A stretch of DNA of 5,113 nt from Actinomycetes bacterium (GTDB taxonomy: Bacteria > Actinomycetota > Acidimicrobiia > Acidimicrobiales > Palsa-688), in contig JAKACE010000179.1 of NCBI GenBank assembly GCA_021821705.1, positions 1 through 5,113 of the forward strand, in the 5' to 3' direction. Numbering within the stretch: the first letter of the stretch is position 1; every line of letters begins with the position of its first letter. Shown in pieces: positions 1 to 5,113 of the stretch. Made by a program: the position numbers and the translations under genes. The notes beneath the pieces are model-generated. The model saw only the letters and a list, made by a program, of their open reading frames with translations, searched no databases and had not been told where the DNA came from.

Positions 1-519
1 GTCCTGCACGTGACACCGGCCAGTTCAGCCCTGGACACGCCGCTTTCGATAACCATCTCAGGAGCAGTCCCCGGGCTCGTGGTGACCCTGAACGCGAAGG
101 CTATCGACGCCTACGGCAACGAGTGGTTGTCGACCTCGATGTACATGGCCAATAGCAACGGAGAGGTCGACGCGGCGAGATCGGCCTCCGTCGGTGGGAG
201 CTACACCGGGCTCGACCTAATGGGCCCAGCCGATTTCATGATGCCTTCCGGCGGGGCTGATTCCGAGCAAACCGACTTCCGGTGGTGGCCACCGTGTAGA
301 GCCGAGCCAGCTTCTTGTAGCTGGTCAGAGCCGCTTAGCTTCACCTTCACGGCCAAGAGTGGTGAGGCCCACAGATCTGTTACGGTCGAGCGCGGCCCCG
401 CGGCGCCAGTAACAATGGAAACCGTGGGGTTCCGCTTGGCCGCCGGGATCCCGCAGGCCGCGCCGGCTGCCGGTTTCCAAGGCGCCTGGTTCGTCCCCGG
501 GCTCGCCACTGCCTTGTGA
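1..519 (+). CDS. Orphan N-terminal domain of acyl-CoA thioesterase/BAAT family, probably truncated gene
   Basis: The product resembles the N-terminal beta-sandwich domain (Bile_Hydr_Trans type) of acyl-CoA thioesterases and bile acid-CoA:amino acid N-acyltransferases. Counting from the GTG at base 10, the family pattern is visible as ALDTPLSITISG (residues 7-18), DAYGNEW (33-39), GSYTGLDLMG (63-72) and MMP (77-79). In full-length members (about 400 residues) this domain precedes an alpha/beta-hydrolase domain with the Cys/Ser-Asp-His triad. Here the frame stops at residue 169, just after a GAWFVPG segment that resembles the linker into the hydrolase domain. No hydrolase sequence follows in any frame before the convergent neighbour, whose stop lies 17 bases downstream. 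The product therefore lacks catalytic residues and is probably non-functional as a thioesterase. The frame is open to the left edge, and the residues before the GTG (VLH) fit the first family strand, so the true start is probably outside the window. Codon use is looser than in the neighbours (ATA, AGA, TCA, CTA, TGT), which fits decay or foreign origin. A free-standing domain with another role is possible. Confidence 0.68.
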   Translation, partial: VLHVTPASSALDTPLSITISGAVPGLVVTLNAKAIDAYGNEWLSTSMYMANSNGEVDAARSASVGGSYTGLDLMGPADFMMPSGGADSEQTDFRWWPPCRAEPASCSWSEPLSFTFTAKSGEAHRSVTVERGPAAPVTMETVGFRLAAGIPQAAPAAGFQGAWFVPGLATAL

Positions 520-536
520 GCAGTCCGAGCCCTTGG

Positions 537-1838
537 TCAACTGCGGCCGCCGGGTGCATCCCGGCCAAGCGAGTCGATCGTGCCGAAAAAGCGAAGACCG
601 CCGATGGCCCGTAGCTCACCGGCGCTGGAAAAGTCGGCCCGCAGGTCCTCCCCGACGACCTGGTAACCCGCCTCGACGGCCGGCTCGACCAGGTTCGCCG
701 ACACCGCCAGGTGGGTGACTTCCAGAGTGTTGGACATCGCCACGGCACGTGGGCCGTCCGCCCATTGGCCGACGACCGAGCCGAGGCACAATTCGAAGGC
801 TTCCTCGTCGCTCGCCGCCGCCAGCGGCAGGCGCGCCCCTGAAAGCACCTTCGACGCCCGGGCATTGGCGTACGTGTAGGCCCAGTCGACCTTGTCCCGC
901 AACCTCTCGGTGACAACGTCGGCCGCCCCGACCCCGATGGCGTTGCCTCCCGCGTCCGTACGCAGGTCAAGCACGGCAAGATTGCCCACCCGGGTGGCTG
1001 CAGGCAGGAGCAGGTCCGGGAAGCGTCCCGTGACATTGGGGTCCATGCCCGAACCGGAGACAGTCTTGCCCATCTCCTTGACCAGCAGGACGTCCAGCTC
1101 GTCGAACGGCAACCGGCCGAAGTGCTCCCAGGCCTCCTGGAGCAACCGGTGGTCGCCCTCGACTATGGCGTGTCCCGGCACAACCTCGGCATGAGCCAGG
1201 CGGTGCCAGGTGTCCTCGACCAGGGCGACGCCGAAGGGGACCTGGAGCGCACCAAGCACCAGGGCGGCCGCCTCAGGCAGGACCGTACCGAACGCACGAA
1301 AACCGGCGCGGTGCAGAGCCGACGCCCCGACCTCCTTTCCCAACCCAATGGTGAGCATCTTCGTGAGGCCGCTCTCTACGTCGCCCCTGAAGTCGGTATG
1401 GGGCTTCACCCGGTTGACCGGGACCACGGCATCGCAGTCGAGCGCGGCGCTGGACAAGAAGACCGGCAGGCCGCTTCGCAGCCTGCCAACGAGGCGCACG
1501 TCCATGGAGGCGTCCAGCTCCGCCCCCACCTCCTCGGCGCAGATCCCGAGGCCCCGCAGCACGTCCGCCTGCCCGGCGCTGGTCGCCCCTCCGTGGGAGC
1601 CCATGGCCGGGACCAGCACCGGGCGGGCCCCCGCTTCACCGAGGGTGGCCACGACCTCCCCGACCACTTCAGCCAGGCGGGCTATCCCCCGACTGCCGAC
1701 TGCGACCGCCACCCTGGCCCCGGGTTGGAGCCGTCGGGCCGCGTCAGCCAGCGAACGGCGCAACTCGGTCATGGAGAAGTGGTCCTCCGGAGGCTGGATG
1801 ACCACCTCTGACCACTGGAAGTCCCGTGAAGCCGTCAT
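537..1838 (-). CDS. LarA-like (DUF2088) nickel-pincer-dependent racemase/isomerase homologue
   Basis: This 433-residue protein looks like the lactate-racemase-domain family related to LarA, whose members racemise or epimerise 2-hydroxy acids using a nickel-pincer nucleotide cofactor. The N-terminal nucleotide-binding half contains GSRGIARL (48-55) and PAMGSHGGAT (77-86). The central block is NRVKPHTDFRG (142-152) followed by ESGLTKMLTIGLGK (155-168) and LHRAG (175-179). K160 and H176 are 16 residues apart, the same spacing as the cofactor-bearing K184 and nickel ligand H200 of Lactobacillus LarA as I recall them. The C-terminal half has SGSGMDPNVTGR (261-272) and GGNAIGVGAAD (297-307). The protein is probably cytoplasmic, with no signal peptide or membrane segment. 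The substrate cannot be told from sequence. The ATG overlaps the stop of the upstream lipoprotein gene as ATGA, so translation is probably coupled. No larB, larC or larE cofactor genes are in the window. The last 23 or so residues, after GELR, look like an extension beyond the usual family end; this comparison is from memory. Confidence 0.82.
   Translation of the reverse strand: MTASRDFQWSEVVIQPPEDHFSMTELRRSLADAARRLQPGARVAVAVGSRGIARLAEVVGEVVATLGEAGARPVLVPAMGSHGGATSAGQADVLRGLGICAEEVGAELDASMDVRLVGRLRSGLPVFLSSAALDCDAVVPVNRVKPHTDFRGDVESGLTKMLTIGLGKEVGASALHRAGFRAFGTVLPEAAALVLGALQVPFGVALVEDTWHRLAHAEVVPGHAIVEGDHRLLQEAWEHFGRLPFDELDVLLVKEMGKTVSGSGMDPNVTGRFPDLLLPAATRVGNLAVLDLRTDAGGNAIGVGAADVVTERLRDKVDWAYTYANARASKVLSGARLPLAAASDEEAFELCLGSVVGQWADGPRAVAMSNTLEVTHLAVSANLVEPAVEAGYQVVGEDLRADFSSAGELRAIGGLRFFGTIDSLGRDAPGGRS
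1835..1838 (-). other. ATGA stop/start overlap coupling lipoprotein and isomerase genes
   Basis: The minus strand reads ATGA here. The TGA ends the lipoprotein gene and the ATG starts the LarA-like gene, an arrangement typical of termination-reinitiation coupling. Purine-rich stretches inside the end of the lipoprotein gene (GAGGGG 12 bases before the ATG and GGGA 4 bases before it) could help reinitiation, but neither is ideally spaced. Confidence 0.8.
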
Positions 1839-2587
1839 GACGTCCCGCTACCCCTCTCATCCGCTTCAGGTGGACCGGGCGGTACCGCCACCCTCAGCCG
1901 GTAATGCTCAGGTACCCGTATGTGCACGGGCGCACCGAAGTCACTGAAAACGATAGAGGAGCTGAAGCGCTTGGGCTCGGCGCTGCCTGGCAGGCCCGTC
2001 TCGACGACTGTCTGTGATGCCTTTCGGATCCTCCCGCTGCCATCGAGCCAGAGGTGGAGCGAGTACGGCAGCACCCGTACGCCGTAAGCGGTGCCTCCGG
2101 GCATCCTCACCGCGTACTGCGTCGTCGCCGTACCGAGGATGGTCGTGCGCCCCTCGGCCCGCACCTGGCTGCCGAGGTGCAGTTGCAGCGGGAACTGCAG
2201 ATCGTTCAGGCGGCGAGGCACACGCTGAGCCGTCCAACCCTCCTTGTCGAGCAGCGGGACATATAAACGCGAGAAAGCCATGTAACCGACCTCCACCACC
2301 TTCATGTAGACGCGGCCCCGGCCGGGCGGTGGCCCGCCGGCCCGGTACCGGACCATCTCCAGCTCCCCGTCGGCGAAGTCGACCTCGCCTCTGTTGCTTC
2401 CGATGGCGAAGTGAGCCGACCCAGCCGCCTCTGTCTTGGCAATGGCGGAGGCCACGGCATCCTGCGCCCGGGTACTGCCGCACCCGCTCACCACAAGGGC
2501 CGCCACGGTCACGCCGAGTGCTGCCAGGCGGCCGGGCACTTTGCCGTGTCGGCACCGTCCCACAGGCGTATTCTGCCGTTCCGGCAT
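1835..2587 (-). CDS. Secreted lipoprotein, LppX/LolA-like fold
   Basis: From the ATG at 2587 the protein has 250 residues. It begins with a basic segment (residues 1-20) and a hydrophobic core (21-33), then a lipobox VVSGC with the lipidated Cys at residue 36, so it should be exported and anchored to the outer face of the membrane. The mature part is a beta-rich domain with landmarks typical of actinobacterial LppX/LprG and LolA-like lipoproteins. These are GSAHFAI (56-62), GEVDFADGELEM (67-78), a GW-containing strand (117-118), ILGTATTQYAVRM (150-162), LWLDGSGRIRK (179-189) and a closing FSDFGAPVHIRVP (214-226). Members bind lipids or hydrophobic ligands in a half-barrel, but the ligand here is unknown. 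The frame stays open 86 codons further upstream, but that stretch is Arg/Pro/Gly/Cys-rich and would bury the signal peptide, so it is not coding. No clear Shine-Dalgarno precedes the ATG. GTG at codon 9 would also leave a good lipoprotein signal, so the exact start is uncertain. It is the first gene of a two-gene operon with the isomerase. Confidence 0.75.
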   Translation of the reverse strand: MPERQNTPVGRCRHGKVPGRLAALGVTVAALVVSGCGSTRAQDAVASAIAKTEAAGSAHFAIGSNRGEVDFADGELEMVRYRAGGPPPGRGRVYMKVVEVGYMAFSRLYVPLLDKEGWTAQRVPRRLNDLQFPLQLHLGSQVRAEGRTTILGTATTQYAVRMPGGTAYGVRVLPYSLHLWLDGSGRIRKASQTVVETGLPGSAEPKRFSSSIVFSDFGAPVHIRVPEHYRLRVAVPPGPPEADERGSGTS

Positions 2588-2753
2588 GGAGCCAGCCAAC
2601 CCGCCGGTGGCCTTGCACAACCTCGGGCAGTGCCAGCGAGCGGGGGGCCCTCGGCATTTTCGGGAACCGCGCCCCGCCCGCCAGAGCGGAGAGCCTGGTT
2701 TCAGCGTCGCGGCCGCACGGCGCCATGCCGCTTCACCCCTCGGTCGATGGACG

Positions 2754-2781
2754 GGCCGGCCCTTCGCCTCTTCCGCCGGCC
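2754..2781. repeat. GC-rich inverted repeat, 7-base arms
   Basis: GGCCGGC at 2754-2760 pairs perfectly with GCCGGCC at 2775-2781 across a 14-base loop. The left arm lies inside the 10-base palindrome GGGCCGGCCC (2753-2762). It sits about 90 bases before the GGDEF start and could be an operator half-site pair or a leader hairpin. In DNA this GC-rich such repeats also arise by chance, so no role is claimed. Confidence 0.3.
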
Positions 2782-2856
2782 TCGAGGACCAGCTTTGGCA
2801 CTGCCTGCCGGCTCTGCCTGAAGCTGCACATCCCCGGCGCGCCAACCGTCCGACCT

Positions 2857-2860
2857 GAGG
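2857..2860 (+). promoter_or_regulatory. Ribosome binding site supporting the GGDEF gene start
   Basis: GAGG lies 8 bases before the ATG at 2869. This is good Shine-Dalgarno spacing and decides that start over the much longer open frame that extends upstream and over the later in-frame GTG at 2902. Confidence 0.55.
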
Positions 2861-2868
2861 CCGACCTC

Positions 2869-3738
2869 ATGGCGGGCCGTGAAAGGCCCGATAATGTACG
2901 TGTGGGCAGACTGACGACCTCAGTGGTGGGCTCGTACCGGAACGCAACGTTGTCGCAACGCCTGTTGCTCATAACCTTCCTGTCCGTCACCGGCTCCGCC
3001 GCCTTCTGCTATGCGGGCTACGTGTTGGTCGGCCTGCCGGTCATCTCGTCAGGCGTGGGCGGGATGGTCGCCCTCTGGGCTCCTCTTGTGACTCCGGCCG
3101 TGGTGGCTCCGACGATCATGGTCCCCTTGGAGCGCGCCAACCGCCGGGCGCGGCTCCTGCTCGACCAGGTCGAGCAGGCCCGTGCGACCTTGGCGGCCGA
3201 AGTGCTGGACCGCCAGCGGGCGCAGGAGCGCCTCGAGTACGAGGTCCACCACGACCACCTGACCGGGGTGCTGAACCGGCGCGGCTTCTTCGAGGCCTGC
3301 CAGTCCAGGCCGGACGTGCCCATGACCCTATGCACCGTCGACGTGGACCAGTTCAAGGCGATCAACGACGGCCTCGGGCACATGGCAGGTGACGTAGTTT
3401 TGTGCGCACTGGCGGAAGCACTGCAGAGCTGCGTGGGCAGAGACGCCTGGGTGGCGCGCATAGGAGGGGACGAGTTCGTAGTCCTCGACCCCGACCCGTC
3501 GGCAGGCCGGGTCGTGGCCCAATGCATGGCCAGGTGGCAGGTGGCACTGGGGAACGGTACTTCGTGCTGGGTCAGTGCTTCGGTGGGCAGTAGCTTCCTG
3601 GACGCCGGACAGTCGATCGACGAGGCGCTCAGCGCTGCCGACCGGGCGATGTTCCGCCAGAAGCGGGCCAGGGCCTCGGACCGGGACCTGCCGGGGGTAG
3701 CGGTTCCCCGGCTCGCCGACGCCGAGGTGGCTACCTAG
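2869..3738 (+). CDS. Membrane diguanylate cyclase (GGDEF domain protein)
   Basis: This 289-residue protein should make cyclic di-GMP from two GTP at the inner face of the membrane. It has a short basic N-terminus, two hydrophobic segments (about 32-58 and 62-86) with a very short loop, and a charged coiled-coil-like linker (87-125). A complete GGDEF domain (about 126-275) and a short tail follow. Domain motifs are DHLTGVLNRRGF (129-140), VDVDQFKAINDGLGHMAGD (157-175, metal and guanine contacts) and the active-site GGDEF at 199-203. All residues expected for synthesis are present. The inhibitory I-site RxxD expected just before the motif is absent: the aligned positions 190-193 read GRDA, so ordinary product inhibition is unlikely. 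There is no EAL domain and no periplasmic or PAS sensor. The input could be the membrane segments themselves or dimerisation through the linker. The frame is open for 285 codons upstream, antisense to the lipoprotein, without protein character. It is divergent from the lipoprotein gene and convergent with the nuclease gene. Confidence 0.9.
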   Translation: MAGRERPDNVRVGRLTTSVVGSYRNATLSQRLLLITFLSVTGSAAFCYAGYVLVGLPVISSGVGGMVALWAPLVTPAVVAPTIMVPLERANRRARLLLDQVEQARATLAAEVLDRQRAQERLEYEVHHDHLTGVLNRRGFFEACQSRPDVPMTLCTVDVDQFKAINDGLGHMAGDVVLCALAEALQSCVGRDAWVARIGGDEFVVLDPDPSAGRVVAQCMARWQVALGNGTSCWVSASVGSSFLDAGQSIDEALSAADRAMFRQKRARASDRDLPGVAVPRLADAEVAT

Positions 3739-3890
3739 CTAGTGCCACCACAGCAACCTCTGGCCTCTTTCACACTGCAACTTCTGCACGTCCCGGCATG
3801 GCTTCTGGTGGTCTCCAAAGAGGGGAAGAGCCCTGGAGGCAGCGCCACCTCCCGGTCTGGGCCTGCTCGCTCGGTCGAGGCGCCCGTCCC
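3739..3890. other. Convergent intergenic gap
   Basis: These 152 bases lie between the stops of the GGDEF gene and the nuclease gene. No coding region is supported. It should hold termination signals for both strands, but only weak stems are visible: the one listed at 3832-3855 and a bulged GC stem at 3859-3884. The distant repeat CCTCTTT/AAAGAGG has a loop of about 45 bases. Confidence 0.5.
3832..3855. terminator. Weak candidate bidirectional hairpin between convergent genes
   Basis: GGAGG (3835-3839) pairs with CCTCC (3848-3852) over an 8-base loop. After one mismatch, CC and GG add two more pairs. No T-run follows on either side, so it does not look like a classical intrinsic terminator. 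Its only support is the stem and its place between convergent stops. Confidence 0.2.
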
Positions 3891-5113
3891 TCACGAGCCC
3901 AGGCTCTCCACCGGCGGGCAGGCCGACGCCTCCTGCTCGAGCCAGGAACGCAGCGCCGCCGTCGCCTCTACGTCGTTGCGGTTGTAGGTGAGCAGCCACT
4001 CCCGGGCTGCGACCGCAGCGGCGCCGTCCTGGCCCACTGCCTCGTCGTAGCGCAGCATGGACAGCTCACCGCCGGGATCGTCGACCTCCCAGGAGAAGCC
4101 GGAAAGAGGAGCGGCCGTCTTCAGGCCTACCGACGTCCCGGTGACCAACTGGGAGTCGAAACTGGCCAGCAGGTCCACCCACTGCTCCGAAGCGATGAGG
4201 GCGTCGACCTCTTGGCGCATGCCCAGGCGGTCGGCTATCCGTCGCATCTGGGTGTCCTCGGCTGCCTCGTTGTAGCAAAAGGCGCAAAGGCTGAGCCCCT
4301 GTCCGGCCGCCGCGGTGCGCAGGGCCTCGAACCAGGCCCAGAACCGCTCGAACAAGCGGGCTTCGACCTCTGCGTCGAGCCTGTCCCAGGTGACGAAGGC
4401 CCGGTAGCCGGTGGGCAGGCCACTGGCAGCCGAGCGGTCGCTCACGAGCACGCCCCACAGGTAGACGCCGTCCTCGATGTTCTCCATGTCGACGTCCACC
4501 TCGACGTCGGCGCGCGGCACCTCGACCCGCCCGACGCCGCGACGGCGGTACGCGGGAGCCGGCCCGAGGCGGGCGCGGGCCATGTCCACCTGCTCGGCCA
4601 GTCCGGCCATCGGCTCGTCACAGTAGGAGGCAGTACGGGCGCACAGCCCCCGGGCGTCTGCCAGGACGGTGACCCCGGCTTCTGCGAGCCGTGCCAGTTG
4701 GGCCTTCTTCTTGCCTCCGATGACCGCCTCGACGGGCGTCGAGCCTGGGAGCTCACCGACCGCCGCCAACAGGGGTCGCAGGTCGACCTTGGCTGCAACC
4801 AGGCTGGCGGTGCGGTAGTCGAGCCCGGCCAGGTCGGCGAGGTTGGCCACGCCGTGGTCACGGTGGGCGCGGAAGACCTTCCACCCGCTGCGGGGCAACA
4901 AGCTGACATTGCCGGAACCCGCTCTCAGCTCGGTGCTGCAGTGCTCGTCCCACGGGCAGGTCACGCACTCGGCGGTCCTGACCGGCACCACCACCAGGTC
5001 AACCGAGGCGTCTGAGAGGTGACGGGCCGCCACGGCCATGATGTCGAGTCGGAAGTCGAACTCGAAGTCGTACACCTCCAGGGTCGAGGGCAGCTTGGTC
5101 TTGGCGCTGGCGG
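3891..5113 (-). CDS. TM0106-family RecB-like nuclease, 5' end outside window
   Basis: The frame is open to the right edge, so the gene is cut at its 5' end. The first in-window GTG (base 5075) is probably internal, because the codons before it ([10 protein letters not shown]) read on smoothly. Numbering from that GTG, a cysteine motif [11 protein letters not shown] (C37, C40, C46) resembles the iron-sulfur or zinc clusters of Cas4/AddB-like PD-(D/E)XK nucleases. The nuclease core and any fourth cysteine would lie mainly upstream. A helical section (about 75-145) with two helix-hairpin-like repeats follows. The C-terminus is an RNase H-like exonuclease fold (about 190-384): DVDMEN with D196 and E198, a YNEAAED segment (268-274), [13 protein letters not shown] (325-337) and the final YNRNDVEAT (364-372) with D368. 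This order fits the TM0106 RecB-like putative nucleases, thought to act on DNA or RNA ends; the biological role is unknown. It ends convergently with the GGDEF gene. The last ten residues ([10 protein letters not shown]) look like an unstructured tail. Confidence 0.75.
   Translation of the reverse strand, partial: ASAKTKLPSTLEVYDFEFDFRLDIMAVAARHLSDASVDLVVVPVRTAECVTCPWDEHCSTELRAGSGNVSLLPRSGWKVFRAHRDHGVANLADLAGLDYRTASLVAAKVDLRPLLAAVGELPGSTPVEAVIGGKKKAQLARLAEAGVTVLADARGLCARTASYCDEPMAGLAEQVDMARARLGPAPAYRRRGVGRVEVPRADVEVDVDMENIEDGVYLWGVLVSDRSAASGLPTGYRAFVTWDRLDAEVEARLFERFWAWFEALRTAAAGQGLSLCAFCYNEAAEDTQMRRIADRLGMRQEVDALIASEQWVDLLASFDSQLVTGTSVGLKTAAPLSGFSWEVDDPGGELSMLRYDEAVGQDGAAAVAAREWLLTYNRNDVEATAALRSWLEQEASACPPVESLGS

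Larger units (their letters stand above)
2588..2868. promoter_or_regulatory. Divergent intergenic region between lipoprotein operon and diguanylate cyclase gene
   Basis: These 281 bases separate two divergently oriented genes and must hold the promoter of the minus-strand lipoprotein-isomerase operon and the promoter of the plus-strand GGDEF gene, unless they are transcribed from further away. I could not find a convincing -35/-10 pair on either strand. The best plus-strand -35 candidate, TTGGCA at 2795-2800, has no matching -10. The region is very GC-rich, with G and C runs near 2640-2690 and an inverted repeat at 2754-2781. Open frames crossing it lack any recognisable protein character, so I treat it as non-coding. 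Confidence 0.45.

Noticed and set aside
380..1036. Minus-strand open frame of 218 codons overlapping the isomerase and thioesterase fragment
   Set aside because: It is an alternate frame of the isomerase gene, rich in Arg, Ser and Pro. The recognisable family motifs are in the other frame.
1122..1947. Two plus-strand open frames (about 229 and 245 codons) opposite the isomerase gene
   Set aside because: They are shadows of the LarA-like gene, with low-complexity products and no family resemblance.
2795..2823. Possible sigma-70-type promoter with TTGGCA as -35 before the GGDEF gene
   Set aside because: At 17-base spacing the -10 position reads CTGAAG, a poor match, so the promoter is not supported.
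2014..2868. Upstream in-frame extension of the GGDEF protein (285 codons)
   Set aside because: It lies antisense to the lipoprotein gene and across the intergenic region, is Arg/Pro/Ser-rich without domain character, and the ATG at 2869 has a well-placed ribosome binding site.
3735..3742. Palindrome CTAGCTAG at the end of the GGDEF gene
   Set aside because: It is an eight-base palindrome around the TAG stop with no further symmetry or partner copy, most likely chance.
3798..5015. Long plus-strand open frame of 405 codons opposite the nuclease gene
   Set aside because: It is the antisense shadow of the nuclease gene, produced by GC-biased codons. Its product has no recognisable motif, whereas the minus strand shows clear family motifs.
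1..5113. CRISPR arrays, tRNA or rRNA genes, insertion sequence ends, phage or toxin-antitoxin genes
   Set aside because: I looked for regularly spaced repeats, cloverleaf-like sequences, transposase motifs and small paired genes and saw none that could be supported.

Overview
The window is GC-rich, and its long spurious open frames on both strands reflect GC-biased third codon positions. Together with the lipoprotein type and the TM0106-like nuclease, this suggests a high-GC actinobacterium, possibly an uncultured lineage. That placement is an inference from composition and gene content; no taxonomic marker gene is present.

Layout, left to right. (1) A plus-strand fragment carries only the N-terminal domain of the acyl-CoA thioesterase / bile acid-CoA:amino acid N-acyltransferase (BAAT) family and stops where the catalytic alpha/beta-hydrolase domain should begin. 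(2) A minus-strand gene ends 17 bases after it and encodes a LarA-like (DUF2088) protein, a probable nickel-pincer-dependent racemase/isomerase. (3) Immediately upstream of that gene on the minus strand, sharing an ATGA overlap, is a secreted lipoprotein resembling the LppX/LolA fold. These two genes form a coupled minus-strand operon. (4) A divergent intergenic region of about 280 bases contains a GC-rich inverted repeat. (5) A plus-strand gene encodes a two-helix membrane diguanylate cyclase with an intact GGDEF motif but no canonical inhibitory site. (6) After a 152-base convergent gap, a minus-strand gene runs off the right edge. It encodes a TM0106-family RecB-like nuclease with a cysteine cluster near the visible N-terminus and an RNase H-like C-terminal domain.

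The genes do not form one evident pathway. The only strong functional link is the translationally coupled lipoprotein/isomerase pair. The diguanylate cyclase is divergent from that pair and may share its promoter region. No tRNA, rRNA, CRISPR array, transposase or phage gene was seen. I found no convincing new multi-gene system. The most unusual points are the lipoprotein-isomerase coupling and the orphan BAAT N-terminal domain.
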